Below are positions 9,305 through 17,622 of a stretch of DNA of 37,553 nt, in pieces; within the stretch, counting starts at the first letter, position 1; every line of letters begins with the position of its first letter. The notes under the pieces are model-generated. The model had not been told where the DNA came from, ran no database searches, and saw nothing but the letters and a program-made list of their open reading frames with translations. Where the stretch lies: positions 1 through 37,553 of the forward strand of contig JAJUJH010000008.1 of assembly GCA_029265435.1 (NCBI GenBank). The letters are read 5' to 3'. The position numbers were made by a program, and so were the translations under genes. This DNA is from Clostridiales bacterium. Its GTDB lineage: Bacteria > Bacillota > Clostridia > Christensenellales > SZUA-584.

Positions 9305-11014
9305 ATGCCACTATTTCAAAAAAAACGCAAAATACCCATCGCTATAATCTCCGCCTTTGTGATCGTGTTTATCGCCGGCGCCATTGCGGCTCTTGCCGAT
9401 AATGAGCCGGTTTCCGATAATCATCTAAAAGACGGGCTTATCAGCCTCGGTGCGGATTCGAACGGCGACGGTTTGATCTCGGCGGCGGAAATAGCCGCGT
9501 TGTCCGGCTCTGTCGATCTTTCGGGCAGAGATATTTCCGATATCGGCGGGCTTGAAGCTTTAACGGGCGCGGTCTCACTCGATTTGCACAATAACAGCAT
9601 CCGCGATATTCAGCCTCTCGTCAACCTGATCGAAACAACGCCACATTCTCTGACCACCGTCGATATTTCCGGCAACTATCTTACCGGCGACGACGAACCG
9701 GCAATCGCGGCGATCGAAGCGTCCGGATGCACAGTTATCAATACTTCTCAAAAGGCAAGCCAGGAGAACTCAGGGGACAACGATTCCGGCATTTCCGAAG
9801 ATCCAGCCGTTTCTGAAGGCTCGTCGGATATTCTTTCATCTTCGGCTTTCACAGACGATTTCGCCCAAAGCTCAAACAATGCCGAGTTTGGGGCCGATCT
9901 TGCGGTCAACAGCGCCCTGCCCGTCAAACCCGTAAGCGGTATTTCGCTAAGCGTCAAGGCAAAATCGATGGCAATCGGGGATTCTTTTGATTTGTCGGCG
10001 GATATTACGCCGGCCGACGCCACTGATACCGGTATCGTATGGGCCTCCAGCGATACAAACGTCGCAACGGTCTCAAACGGCGCCGTAAAAGGCATATCAA
10101 GCGGCACTGCAACGATCACCGCCGCATCGAAGGAAAACGCTCAGGTTCTTGATTCCTGTATCGTGACGGTCAAATCGCCGGTTATGGAATCGGTCGTCTA
10201 CCCCATCGACAGAACAAACGGCATAATCAAAGGCGTTTTATCATTGACCATGATAGAGCAGTTTATAAGCAATATCCGAAGCGACGCGGCGGATCTTGCC
10301 GTATATGATTCGGCCGGCAATATCAGCGTCCAAACGGCCGTGAAAACCGGAATGACCGTAAAGCTCAGCGTAGACGGCACGGAACGCGATTCTCTCAAAG
10401 TCGCCGTGTGCGGAGACGGCAACGGCGACGGGCTTGTGACCGTCGCGGATTATACGCTGGCGCGTCTGAACATTTTGGGGCTGAAAGGCCTTGATGAACT
10501 GGCAAAGGCCGCCTGCGACGTCAACGGAGACGGCAGCGTGTCCGTATCGGATTACACCTCGATGCGTCTGAGTATTTTGGGGCTAAAAGCGCTCAGCAGC
10601 CCCTTGCCGGAGTTGCCGGAGGTAACAGACCCGCGCATCAGAGCTTTTCTTGATGTGGCGCTCATGCAGAGAGGCAAGCCTTACGTTTGGAGCGCCGAAG
10701 GTCCGGATTCTTTCGATTGCTCGGGCTTTATCTATTATTGTTTGAATAAAGCCGGATACAGCGTCAGCCGCACAACGGCGAACAATTACAGCAAAAACGA
10801 GTCGTGGGCCTATATACCCAGGGATCAGCTTCAGCCGGGCGATCTTATGTTTTATGTGTCCGACAGCAATCCTGATACGATTGGCCATGTGGGCATATAT
10901 CTTGGCAACGGCTATCATATCCATGCGTCTTCCACATACGGCTGTGTCGTCATCTGCCGCATAGAGGGCTGGTATGATAAAATGCTGAGCCACGGACGCC
11001 GTGTGTTTAATTGA
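9305..11014 (+). CDS. NlpC/P60 cysteine peptidase with N-terminal TM, EF-hand/LRR-like segment, Big_2-like domain and dockerin-like duplicated calcium loops
   Basis: 'DSFDCSGFIYYCLNKAG...DTIGHVGIYLGNGYHIHASS' NlpC/P60; 'GDGNGDGLVTVADYTLARLNILGLK' and 'CDVNGDGSVSVSDYTSMRLSILGLK' dockerin-I-like; start uncertain (9266, 9293 or 9305). Confidence 0.88.
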   Translation: MPLFQKKRKIPIAIISAFVIVFIAGAIAALADNEPVSDNHLKDGLISLGADSNGDGLISAAEIAALSGSVDLSGRDISDIGGLEALTGAVSLDLHNNSIRDIQPLVNLIETTPHSLTTVDISGNYLTGDDEPAIAAIEASGCTVINTSQKASQENSGDNDSGISEDPAVSEGSSDILSSSAFTDDFAQSSNNAEFGADLAVNSALPVKPVSGISLSVKAKSMAIGDSFDLSADITPADATDTGIVWASSDTNVATVSNGAVKGISSGTATITAASKENAQVLDSCIVTVKSPVMESVVYPIDRTNGIIKGVLSLTMIEQFISNIRSDAADLAVYDSAGNISVQTAVKTGMTVKLSVDGTERDSLKVAVCGDGNGDGLVTVADYTLARLNILGLKGLDELAKAACDVNGDGSVSVSDYTSMRLSILGLKALSSPLPELPEVTDPRIRAFLDVALMQRGKPYVWSAEGPDSFDCSGFIYYCLNKAGYSVSRTTANNYSKNESWAYIPRDQLQPGDLMFYVSDSNPDTIGHVGIYLGNGYHIHASSTYGCVVICRIEGWYDKMLSHGRRVFN

Positions 11015-11109
11015 ATATCGGAACCTATAACAGCGGCGAATATGATGCCGGCGTTATTTTACATTCTTATCGGTTCGTCCGCTTCAGATATTTAACGTGT
11101 CGTTTTTTA

Positions 11110-11138
11110 TTGACAGTGCGATGTGTTTCTCTTATAAT
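11110..11138 (+). promoter_or_regulatory. Consensus sigma-A promoter for tRNA-Ser
   Basis: TTGACA-N17-TATAAT. Confidence 0.9.
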
Positions 11139-11158
11139 GTAGGAGTTTCCGTTGGTTT

Positions 11159-11252
11159 GGAGAAGTACCCAAGTACGGCTGAAGGGGCTCCCCTGCTAAG
11201 GGAGTAGACCGGGGTAACCGGTGCGCGGGTTCAAATCCCGCCTTCTCCGCCA
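11159..11252 (+). tRNA. tRNA-Ser (anticodon GCT), encoded CCA
   Basis: Acceptor GGAGAAG/CTTCTCC, anticodon stem CTCCC-CTGCTAA-GGGAG, long variable arm, T-arm GCGGGTTCAAATCCCGC, terminal GCCA. Confidence 0.95.
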
Positions 11253-11297
11253 AAACCCTCAAGCCCTGCATAAATGTTCGGGTTTGAGGGTTTTTTA
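11253..11297 (+). terminator. Intrinsic terminator of tRNA-Ser
   Basis: AAACCCTCAAgCCC...GGGtTTGAGGGTTTTTTATTT. Confidence 0.85.
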
Positions 11298-11367
11298 TTT
11301 ATCGCCTTCTTGGCTCCTTCGCGCAGAATAAGCTTATCATGAACCAATATCAATCATTTTACACCCG

Positions 11368-11409
11368 ATATGTCAATAAGCCTCGGATGAACCGCGGGTA
11401 TTGACATAT
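11368..11409. repeat. Long inverted repeat in the tRNA-Ser/TetR intergenic region
   Basis: ATATGTCAATA (11368-11378) and TATTGACATAT (11399-11409), perfect 11-bp arms; inner CCtCGG/CCGcGG. Confidence 0.7.
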
Positions 11410-11560
11410 TGTTGTGATTTTGCATCGCAGATTTTGTTTCCGTATACCAAATAACTCTCAAAACTATGGCAACCCGTCTTTTGCCGTTGAAATTCAATGG
11501 CTGTGCATCACGATTCCAAAAAACTGCAGAAATTATTTATACATGTTAATAATTTTGTGA

Positions 11561-11585
11561 TATAATAATTAAGTGACCGCGGTCA
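11561..11585 (+). promoter_or_regulatory. TATAAT -10 element followed by the 12-bp palindrome TGACCGCGGTCA (putative TetR operator)
   Basis: TATAAT 11561-11566; TGACCGCGGTCA 11574-11585, about 45 bp before the TetR start. Confidence 0.65.
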
Positions 11586-11629
11586 TTAAATTTATCAATA
11601 ATAATTGCTAAGGATTTGGTGAAAAATAT

Positions 11630-12268
11630 ATGACGTATAACGGAGAAAAAAGAAAAATCAAGGCTCAATATACGAAGCAAAAAATCTACGAAAGCGCGAA
11701 GGAATTGTTCGCCTCCGAGCATTATAACGATATCAGTGTGGACTCGATTGTAAAAAAGGCGGGCGTTTCCAAGGGCTCTTTTTACGTTCATTATGCTTCA
11801 AAGGAGGCCCTTGTTAATTTCCTCATTGAAGATTATGTGGCGAAAATAGATACGGACTATATCAACTTCATTCACACCTTTCCAAAAGAGACCCCGACGG
11901 AAGAGTTGTTTCTTTCGTTGATTGCAAAAATCACCGATTTATTGATGGATATTGGCTTCGATAAAATACAAGCCTTATATCAGGGCCAAATCACAAAAAA
12001 TCTGGATACCGAAACTGTCACAAGCCATAACAGAGAAATTTATAAAATGTTCAGCCGCTTACTGGAACGCGGAATCGAACGGGGAGAATTCAAAACAGAT
12101 ATGCCGCTCAATATTCTCACCAAGCACTTGATGATGGCGATGCGGGGAATTACCTATGAATGGTGTATTCGTTACCCGAACTTTGATTATAAAACGGAAG
12201 CTCTAACGCATTTCAGGCTGTTGCTCAAGGGGCTGCGTGAGAGAAATACAATTCATGAATTCAAATAA
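11630..12268 (+). CDS. TetR/AcrR-family transcriptional regulator
   Basis: 'IYESAKELFASEHYNDISVDSIVKKAGVSKGSFYVHYASKEALVNFLI' TetR_N helix-turn-helix. Confidence 0.93.
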   Translation: MTYNGEKRKIKAQYTKQKIYESAKELFASEHYNDISVDSIVKKAGVSKGSFYVHYASKEALVNFLIEDYVAKIDTDYINFIHTFPKETPTEELFLSLIAKITDLLMDIGFDKIQALYQGQITKNLDTETVTSHNREIYKMFSRLLERGIERGEFKTDMPLNILTKHLMMAMRGITYEWCIRYPNFDYKTEALTHFRLLLKGLRERNTIHEFK

Positions 12269-12322
12269 CGGCTTCTATATGACCGATAGTTTATTGATGG
12301 TATTCGAAGGAGAAAGGGGAAA

Positions 12323-15300
12323 ATGAGAAAAAAACACTTGGCGTTGATTTTTTGCGCAGGACTGATATTGAGTTTTATTCCGCAGGCTGTGAAGGCCGGA
12401 GAGGACTATACCTATATCGACCAGGATGGAACAGCAAAAACAACAGCGGGATTAACCGTCACCCCCATCACGGCAGACACCGACGCATTGACCACCGGCT
12501 GGTATGTGGTAGACAGTAACGTGACTCGGTCTTCCACTATTACAGTATCCGGAGACGTTAATCTCATCCTCATGGACGGTTTTACGCTGACGGTCACAGG
12601 CAGCGCCGATAGCGCGGGAATCAATGTATTACAGGGAAACGCCCTGACCATTTACGGGCAAGCGGCCGGAACAGGTACGATTGTTGCACAAGGCGGGCAA
12701 TACGGAGCGGGCATCGGCGGCGAATACTATTCATACACCGGTACGATCAACATATTTGGCGGAACAATCAATGCGACGGGCGGAGAGGACGCGGCTGGCA
12801 TCGGCGGCGGCAAAGGCATTATGGGAGGAAGCCGTTGCAGCGGCGGGAATATCAATATTGCCGGCGGAAATGTGACGGCAAACGGCAACAGATATGGCGC
12901 GGGCATCGGCGGCGGATATCAGGGAGAAGGCGGAACAATCACCATATCCGGCGGTACGGTTCATGCGACAAGCGGAAACAGCAGCAGCGCTGGCGCAGCG
13001 GGTATCGGCGGCGGAGTGGGCAAACCTGGCGGAAAAACCACCATTTCTGGCGGAATCGTGGTCGCCCGAAGTCTATATTCCGGTGCAGGCATTGGAGGCG
13101 GAGTTAACGGTACAGGAGGCGTTATAGAGATTTCGGGAGGAGAGATTACGGCGAGCAGCCATTATCGCGGAGCCGGAATTGGCGGCGGTGATATGAAAGA
13201 CGGCGGCTCGATAATCATCCGCGGCGGTACCATCAATGCGGCTTCTGAATACGGCGGAGCCGGAATCGGCGGCGGCTGCCTTGCAACCGGCGGTACAATC
13301 AATATTCAAGGCGGAGATGTCACGGCTAATGGCGGCAGCTGGGGTGCCGGAATCGGCGGCGGAAGCCAATACGATGGCGGTAATATTACCATTTCTGGCG
13401 GAAATGTGAAAGCATATGCGGGAGACTATAATACCGGCGATTATTCCGGAAGTGCAGGCATCGGTGCGGGCGGCAAAAATACCAGCGATACGCATACCGG
13501 CGGCAATATTAAGATATTAGGAGGCAATGTGACCGCAGGAGGCTCCTACAGCAGCCTTGATATAGGACGGGGACGCGGCGGTGTGAATGGAACGCTGCTG
13601 ATAGACGGCGCGGCACAAGTCACTTTGCTTGCCAATGGCATTGACTCTTCGGCTACGACGTTTGGCACATGTATCCTGCAAGGGCCGGGCGCCGGTTCGC
13701 TGCTGGGGGCATATGAAGGAACGAAGATAGACGGGGTGCTGATCGATATGGGGAATCCTTCGCTTGCGAGCGGAACGGGCTATACTGTCAGCGGCAATAC
13801 TGTCACACTTGCAGGAAGCGGCAATTCATATGTTCTTTTTGGCAGCACAACCGTGCGGAACGTCGTCGTGTCGTCAGGCGCAAATGCAAATGTCACATTG
13901 TTTGCAGCAAGTATTCAACCTGTATCCGAGTCTGCGTTTAATATGACGGGCGCAACGGTCAACATGAGGCTCGTAAAATCCAGTACGCTTACCGGCGCCG
14001 ACAATTCCGCGGGCATTCAAGCTCCCGCGGGTTCAGCACTGACCATAAGCGGCAGCGCAACATCCACGCTGACCTCCCAAGGCGGCGCAAATGCCGCGGG
14101 TATCGGCGGCGGCAATAACAGTTCCGGCGGCGTTATCACCATCAAAAGCAGCGTAACAGTGGATGCACGGGGCGGTAATGGCGGCGCGGGTATCGGCGGA
14201 GGAAGGGGCGGAGCCGGCGGCACTATTCTGGCAGACGGTGCTCAGACGACCGTATCGACAACCGGCGGCGGCGACGGATATGATATCGGCTCCGGCTCCG
14301 GCAGTTCTGCAGGCGGCAGCCTTTCCATTACCAACAATGCCACCGTTCTGATGAACAAGAACGGCACAAACGCAAACGCCAGCATTTCCACAGGCACTGT
14401 CGGTGGCAGCGGGGCCGGCCTGTTGGCTGGCACCTATTTGGATTCTCAGAAGCTGCTCTCAATCAGCAGCTTCACGGCATCACCCGAATCCGAAGCCAAA
14501 GCCTATCAAAACGTGACGCTGACAGCCAATGTGACCGGGCTTTCATACACTGAACCGCAAGGCCAAATCGTTTTCTTTGACGGAGGAACAGAAATCGGGC
14601 GGTCGTCACTCACACGTGTATCGGAAAAGAGCGAAAATGCAACGTCTGAAATTGTCTGGCTGAGTCGCGGAGGGACCCACGCGTTTACGGCACAGTATAT
14701 TCAAAATGAAACGGCGGACAGCTATTATACGACTGGCGTTGGACAGATTGCAGATTACACAGTCGCAAGAACCGAACAGGCCATGCTTTTCGTAAGCGGT
14801 ATACCCGGTACTGTCACCTACGGGGACCATCCGTTCAGTCTTTCAGTCATTGGCGGCAGCGGCACCGGCGGCTTGAGCTATGAGGTGACATCGGGCGGTG
14901 CGGTATCAATCAGTCCAAGCGGCTCCGTAACGGTGCTCAAGGCGGGAACTGCTGAGATCACTGTGACCAAGGCGGGAGATACCGATTATCTGCCCGTTTC
15001 TGCGGTTGTGCCAATCACTGTGAACAAGGCGGTCCCTCCCCCGGTAATATTCCCTTCCGCCGGAGCAATCATATATGAGCAGAAGCTGTCTGATTCGCCC
15101 TTAACGGGCGGGAGCGGTAATGGCAGCTTTGCTTGGGAGGACCCGGATATCGTACCCTTGGTCCATAACAGCGGCTACACGGTTGTCTTTACACCCGCCG
15201 ATACGGACAATTATGACTATACGGGCATCACGCTGAGCCAAACGGTAAACATCACTGTGAATAAGGCGGTGCCAAAAGTCACTTTCCCGTCCGCCGGTCA

Positions 15301-17257
15301 AATCACTTATGAGCAGCCGCTGTCTGCTTCCGCGTTAACGGGCGGCAGCGGTAACGGCAGCTTTTCGTGGGAAGACCCGGACATCATACCCACCGTTGTC
15401 AACAGCGGATATCGCGTCATATTTACGCCTGATGATACGGACAACTATCAAACGGTAACCGATATCGTACCGATATCCGTGCTCAAAGCCGAACAGGCAG
15501 ATCTGGTTATTGATGGTATTCCGGATCCAGTCGCTTACGGTGCTTCGCCCTTTGATCTTATTGTCAGCGGCGGCAACGGCACCGGCGGCTTGAGCTATGA
15601 AACGATAGAAGGCAACGCAATTTCTGTGGATACAAAAGGCACCGTCACGATCCAAAGAGCGGGTGAAGCAACCGTTAAGATCACAAAAGCATCGGACAGC
15701 AACTATAATGCGGTATATAAAACGGTTAAAATAACGGTCAATAAAGCTGTTCCTTATGCTGTATTTCCATCTGCCGGGCAGATCACATACGGCCAGGCAC
15801 TTTCTGCCTCCATTCTGACCGGCGGAAGCGGAGACGGCAGCTTTGAATGGGAGAACCCGGAAACGATCCCCACTGTCATAAATAACGGCTTTAATGTGGT
15901 GTTCACACCATTTGATACCGATAATTACCTGCCGATCAAGCAGGCTGTGACGCTGACTGTGGATAAGGCCGATCAAGCACCGCTGTCGGTAAGCGGCATT
16001 CCCGACACGCTGACTTTTGGCGATAAGCCTTTCCGGCCGACCGTCAGCGGCGGAAGCGGCACCGGTTCGCTTGGCTTTGCAGTTGTTACAGGCAACGCGA
16101 TAACCGTTGATGCTTCCGGCAAGATAACGATCGCCCATGCCGGAACCGCGGCCGTTAAAATCACCAATTTTGGAGACGATAATTATCTTCCCGTATCCCG
16201 CACATTTTTGCTGACTGTGAACAAGGCAAAGCAGTCAGCCGCTTTGACATTTTCTATGCCTGATACCATCGCCGTTGGTGATGCGCCTTTCACTATTGTG
16301 GGAAGCGGAGGTAACGGCAGCGGCACGTTTGGCTTTTCCGTGGCTTCAGGCAACAGCATCTATGTAACCGAAACGGGAACCGTCACCGTTCTGAGTGCGG
16401 GGGAAGCCGTCATCACCGCTGTAAAAGCCGGCGACGGAGATTATCTGAGCCGGGAGGAAACGATACGCCTCCGTGTCGATAAAGGGACTCAAAACGCTTT
16501 GATCATATCCGGCATCCCACAGACAATCATTGCGGGACAAGCGCCGTTTAATCTGAATGTTTATGGAGGGAGCGGAACAGGTGAGCTCAGCTATGCGGTT
16601 GCCTCGGGAAAAGCCGTCAATGTGGATGCCAACGGACTTGTCACCATACTTAAGGCGGGAACTGCCGTGTTAAAGGTGACCAAAGCAGCAGATGCTAACT
16701 ACAACGACGCCACAGCAACGGTCGAAATAAATGTGAAGCGAGCTCTGCCAACAAAGGATAGTATGCCGACATCATCATCGTCCCCAGCCCCATCGTCAGC
16801 GCCGTCCTCGACTGTCACACCCGGCCCATCGCCCGATCATACATTTGCCGCGCCAACAGAATCACCCGCGGATGTGACGCTAAAGCCTCTTGCTATACAA
16901 TCCGACGAGCCGGGGATGTTGATCGTCACAATCAGCACCGATGATTTACCCGAAGGCACAACGGCCATTCGGCTCCAGTCGGGACAAATCATACAAATAG
17001 ACACAACCAAAGAAACATTTGAGCTGGAACTCAGCCAAAAAGACATTGCTGATACCGGTGAGTTTGAGGTCGTTGCGCTGAACAGCGAAAACATACCGTT
17101 GAGCAAATGGCGAATCGATCTGACAAACGAAACTTCCACGCAAAGCACACTTGAAAGCAGGCCAAGCCTGCCCTCAATATGGTTCTGGGCGGCAGGCGTT
17201 CCGGTTATTGGTGCTGCAATCGCAGCGTCTGTCATATGGCATAGGAAAAGGAAGTGA
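12323..17257 (+). CDS. 1644-aa secreted/membrane-anchored surface protein: signal peptide, glycine-rich 'AGIGGG' repeats (carbohydrate-binding/beta-helix-like), multiple Ig-like repeats, Ser/Pro linker, C-terminal TM
   Basis: SD GGAGAAAGGGG; about 10 'GAGIGGG' units in two blocks; repeated 'GGSGTG.LSY...ITVNKA' and 'FPSAGQITYEQ.LSAS.LTGGSGNGSF.WE' modules; C-terminal TM followed by 'WHRKRK'. Confidence 0.88.
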   Translation: MRKKHLALIFCAGLILSFIPQAVKAGEDYTYIDQDGTAKTTAGLTVTPITADTDALTTGWYVVDSNVTRSSTITVSGDVNLILMDGFTLTVTGSADSAGINVLQGNALTIYGQAAGTGTIVAQGGQYGAGIGGEYYSYTGTINIFGGTINATGGEDAAGIGGGKGIMGGSRCSGGNINIAGGNVTANGNRYGAGIGGGYQGEGGTITISGGTVHATSGNSSSAGAAGIGGGVGKPGGKTTISGGIVVARSLYSGAGIGGGVNGTGGVIEISGGEITASSHYRGAGIGGGDMKDGGSIIIRGGTINAASEYGGAGIGGGCLATGGTINIQGGDVTANGGSWGAGIGGGSQYDGGNITISGGNVKAYAGDYNTGDYSGSAGIGAGGKNTSDTHTGGNIKILGGNVTAGGSYSSLDIGRGRGGVNGTLLIDGAAQVTLLANGIDSSATTFGTCILQGPGAGSLLGAYEGTKIDGVLIDMGNPSLASGTGYTVSGNTVTLAGSGNSYVLFGSTTVRNVVVSSGANANVTLFAASIQPVSESAFNMTGATVNMRLVKSSTLTGADNSAGIQAPAGSALTISGSATSTLTSQGGANAAGIGGGNNSSGGVITIKSSVTVDARGGNGGAGIGGGRGGAGGTILADGAQTTVSTTGGGDGYDIGSGSGSSAGGSLSITNNATVLMNKNGTNANASISTGTVGGSGAGLLAGTYLDSQKLLSISSFTASPESEAKAYQNVTLTANVTGLSYTEPQGQIVFFDGGTEIGRSSLTRVSEKSENATSEIVWLSRGGTHAFTAQYIQNETADSYYTTGVGQIADYTVARTEQAMLFVSGIPGTVTYGDHPFSLSVIGGSGTGGLSYEVTSGGAVSISPSGSVTVLKAGTAEITVTKAGDTDYLPVSAVVPITVNKAVPPPVIFPSAGAIIYEQKLSDSPLTGGSGNGSFAWEDPDIVPLVHNSGYTVVFTPADTDNYDYTGITLSQTVNITVNKAVPKVTFPSAGQITYEQPLSASALTGGSGNGSFSWEDPDIIPTVVNSGYRVIFTPDDTDNYQTVTDIVPISVLKAEQADLVIDGIPDPVAYGASPFDLIVSGGNGTGGLSYETIEGNAISVDTKGTVTIQRAGEATVKITKASDSNYNAVYKTVKITVNKAVPYAVFPSAGQITYGQALSASILTGGSGDGSFEWENPETIPTVINNGFNVVFTPFDTDNYLPIKQAVTLTVDKADQAPLSVSGIPDTLTFGDKPFRPTVSGGSGTGSLGFAVVTGNAITVDASGKITIAHAGTAAVKITNFGDDNYLPVSRTFLLTVNKAKQSAALTFSMPDTIAVGDAPFTIVGSGGNGSGTFGFSVASGNSIYVTETGTVTVLSAGEAVITAVKAGDGDYLSREETIRLRVDKGTQNALIISGIPQTIIAGQAPFNLNVYGGSGTGELSYAVASGKAVNVDANGLVTILKAGTAVLKVTKAADANYNDATATVEINVKRALPTKDSMPTSSSSPAPSSAPSSTVTPGPSPDHTFAAPTESPADVTLKPLAIQSDEPGMLIVTISTDDLPEGTTAIRLQSGQIIQIDTTKETFELELSQKDIADTGEFEVVALNSENIPLSKWRIDLTNETSTQSTLESRPSLPSIWFWAAGVPVIGAAIAASVIWHRKRK
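12703..13490 (+). repeat. Intragenic glycine-rich repeat block encoding GAGIGGG units
   Basis: Recurring 'GGxITISGGxVxAxxxxxGAGIGGG' in translation, about 9 units; two more at about 14095-14220. Confidence 0.8.
14780..16740 (+). repeat. Intragenic Ig-like module repeats, two alternating module types
   Basis: Type 1 'SGIPDTLTFGDKPFRPTVSGGSGTGSLGFAV...'; type 2 'VIFPSAG.I.YEQ.LS.S.LTGGSGNGSF.WE.PD..P...NSGY.V.FTP.DTDNY'. Confidence 0.8.
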
Positions 17258-17353
17258 TCGGTCCGTGTTTTCTATCAGCGGCTTGCGTGCATCGGCCAAC
17301 TCCTTTTTCATTTTTGAACGGTTAACCCGATTTCCGCTATGATGGAGGTTCTT

Positions 17354-17392
17354 CTTGACAATCGCCAAAAGCTCGTTTTGGCGATTGTCAAG
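17354..17392. repeat. Perfect 17-bp inverted repeat with 5-nt loop
   Basis: CTTGACAATCGCCAAAA-gctcg-TTTTGGCGATTGTCAAG. Confidence 0.85.
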
Positions 17393-17425
17393 CTCAGCAT
17401 AGGTTTTTTCGGCAACATCACAAAA

Positions 17426-17447
17426 GGGCTGCCCGCAGGCAGCCCCC
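17426..17447. repeat. GGGCTGCCCGCAGGCAGCCC hairpin, copy 1, flanking repeat C
   Basis: 8-bp stem GGGCTGCC/GGCAGCCC, identical to 17586-17605. Confidence 0.8.
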
Positions 17448-17470
17448 ATACTGTCAATAAAGCTAAAAAA

Positions 17471-17584
17471 TATCATTTGTGGGCAAGACGGGCTTTGCCC
17501 GCGCAGCCCACACCTTGCGGTTTTGCGCCGTTTCGAGCTTGCGAGGAACAAGCAAAACCAGAAAACTGTCGAAACGACAAGCTA
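17471..17584 (+). repeat. Dispersed intergenic repeat, copy C
   Basis: TATCATTTGTGGGCAAGACGGGCTTTGCCCGCGCAGCCCACACCTTGCGGTTTTGCGCCGTTTCGAGCTTGCGAGGAACAAGCAAAACC...CGACAAGCT. Confidence 0.88.
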
Positions 17585-17585
17585 A

Positions 17586-17606
17586 GGGCTGCCCGCAGGC
17601 AGCCCC
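17586..17606. repeat. GGGCTGCCCGCAGGCAGCCCC hairpin, copy 2, flanking repeat C
   Basis: Identical to 17426-17446. Confidence 0.8.
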
Positions 17607-17622
17607 ATAAATGCATTAAAAA

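Noticed and set aside
12703-13490. CRISPR-like regular spacing in the glycine-rich region
   Set aside because: The repeats are protein-coding GAGIGGG units in one long frame, with diverged DNA and no spacer/repeat structure.
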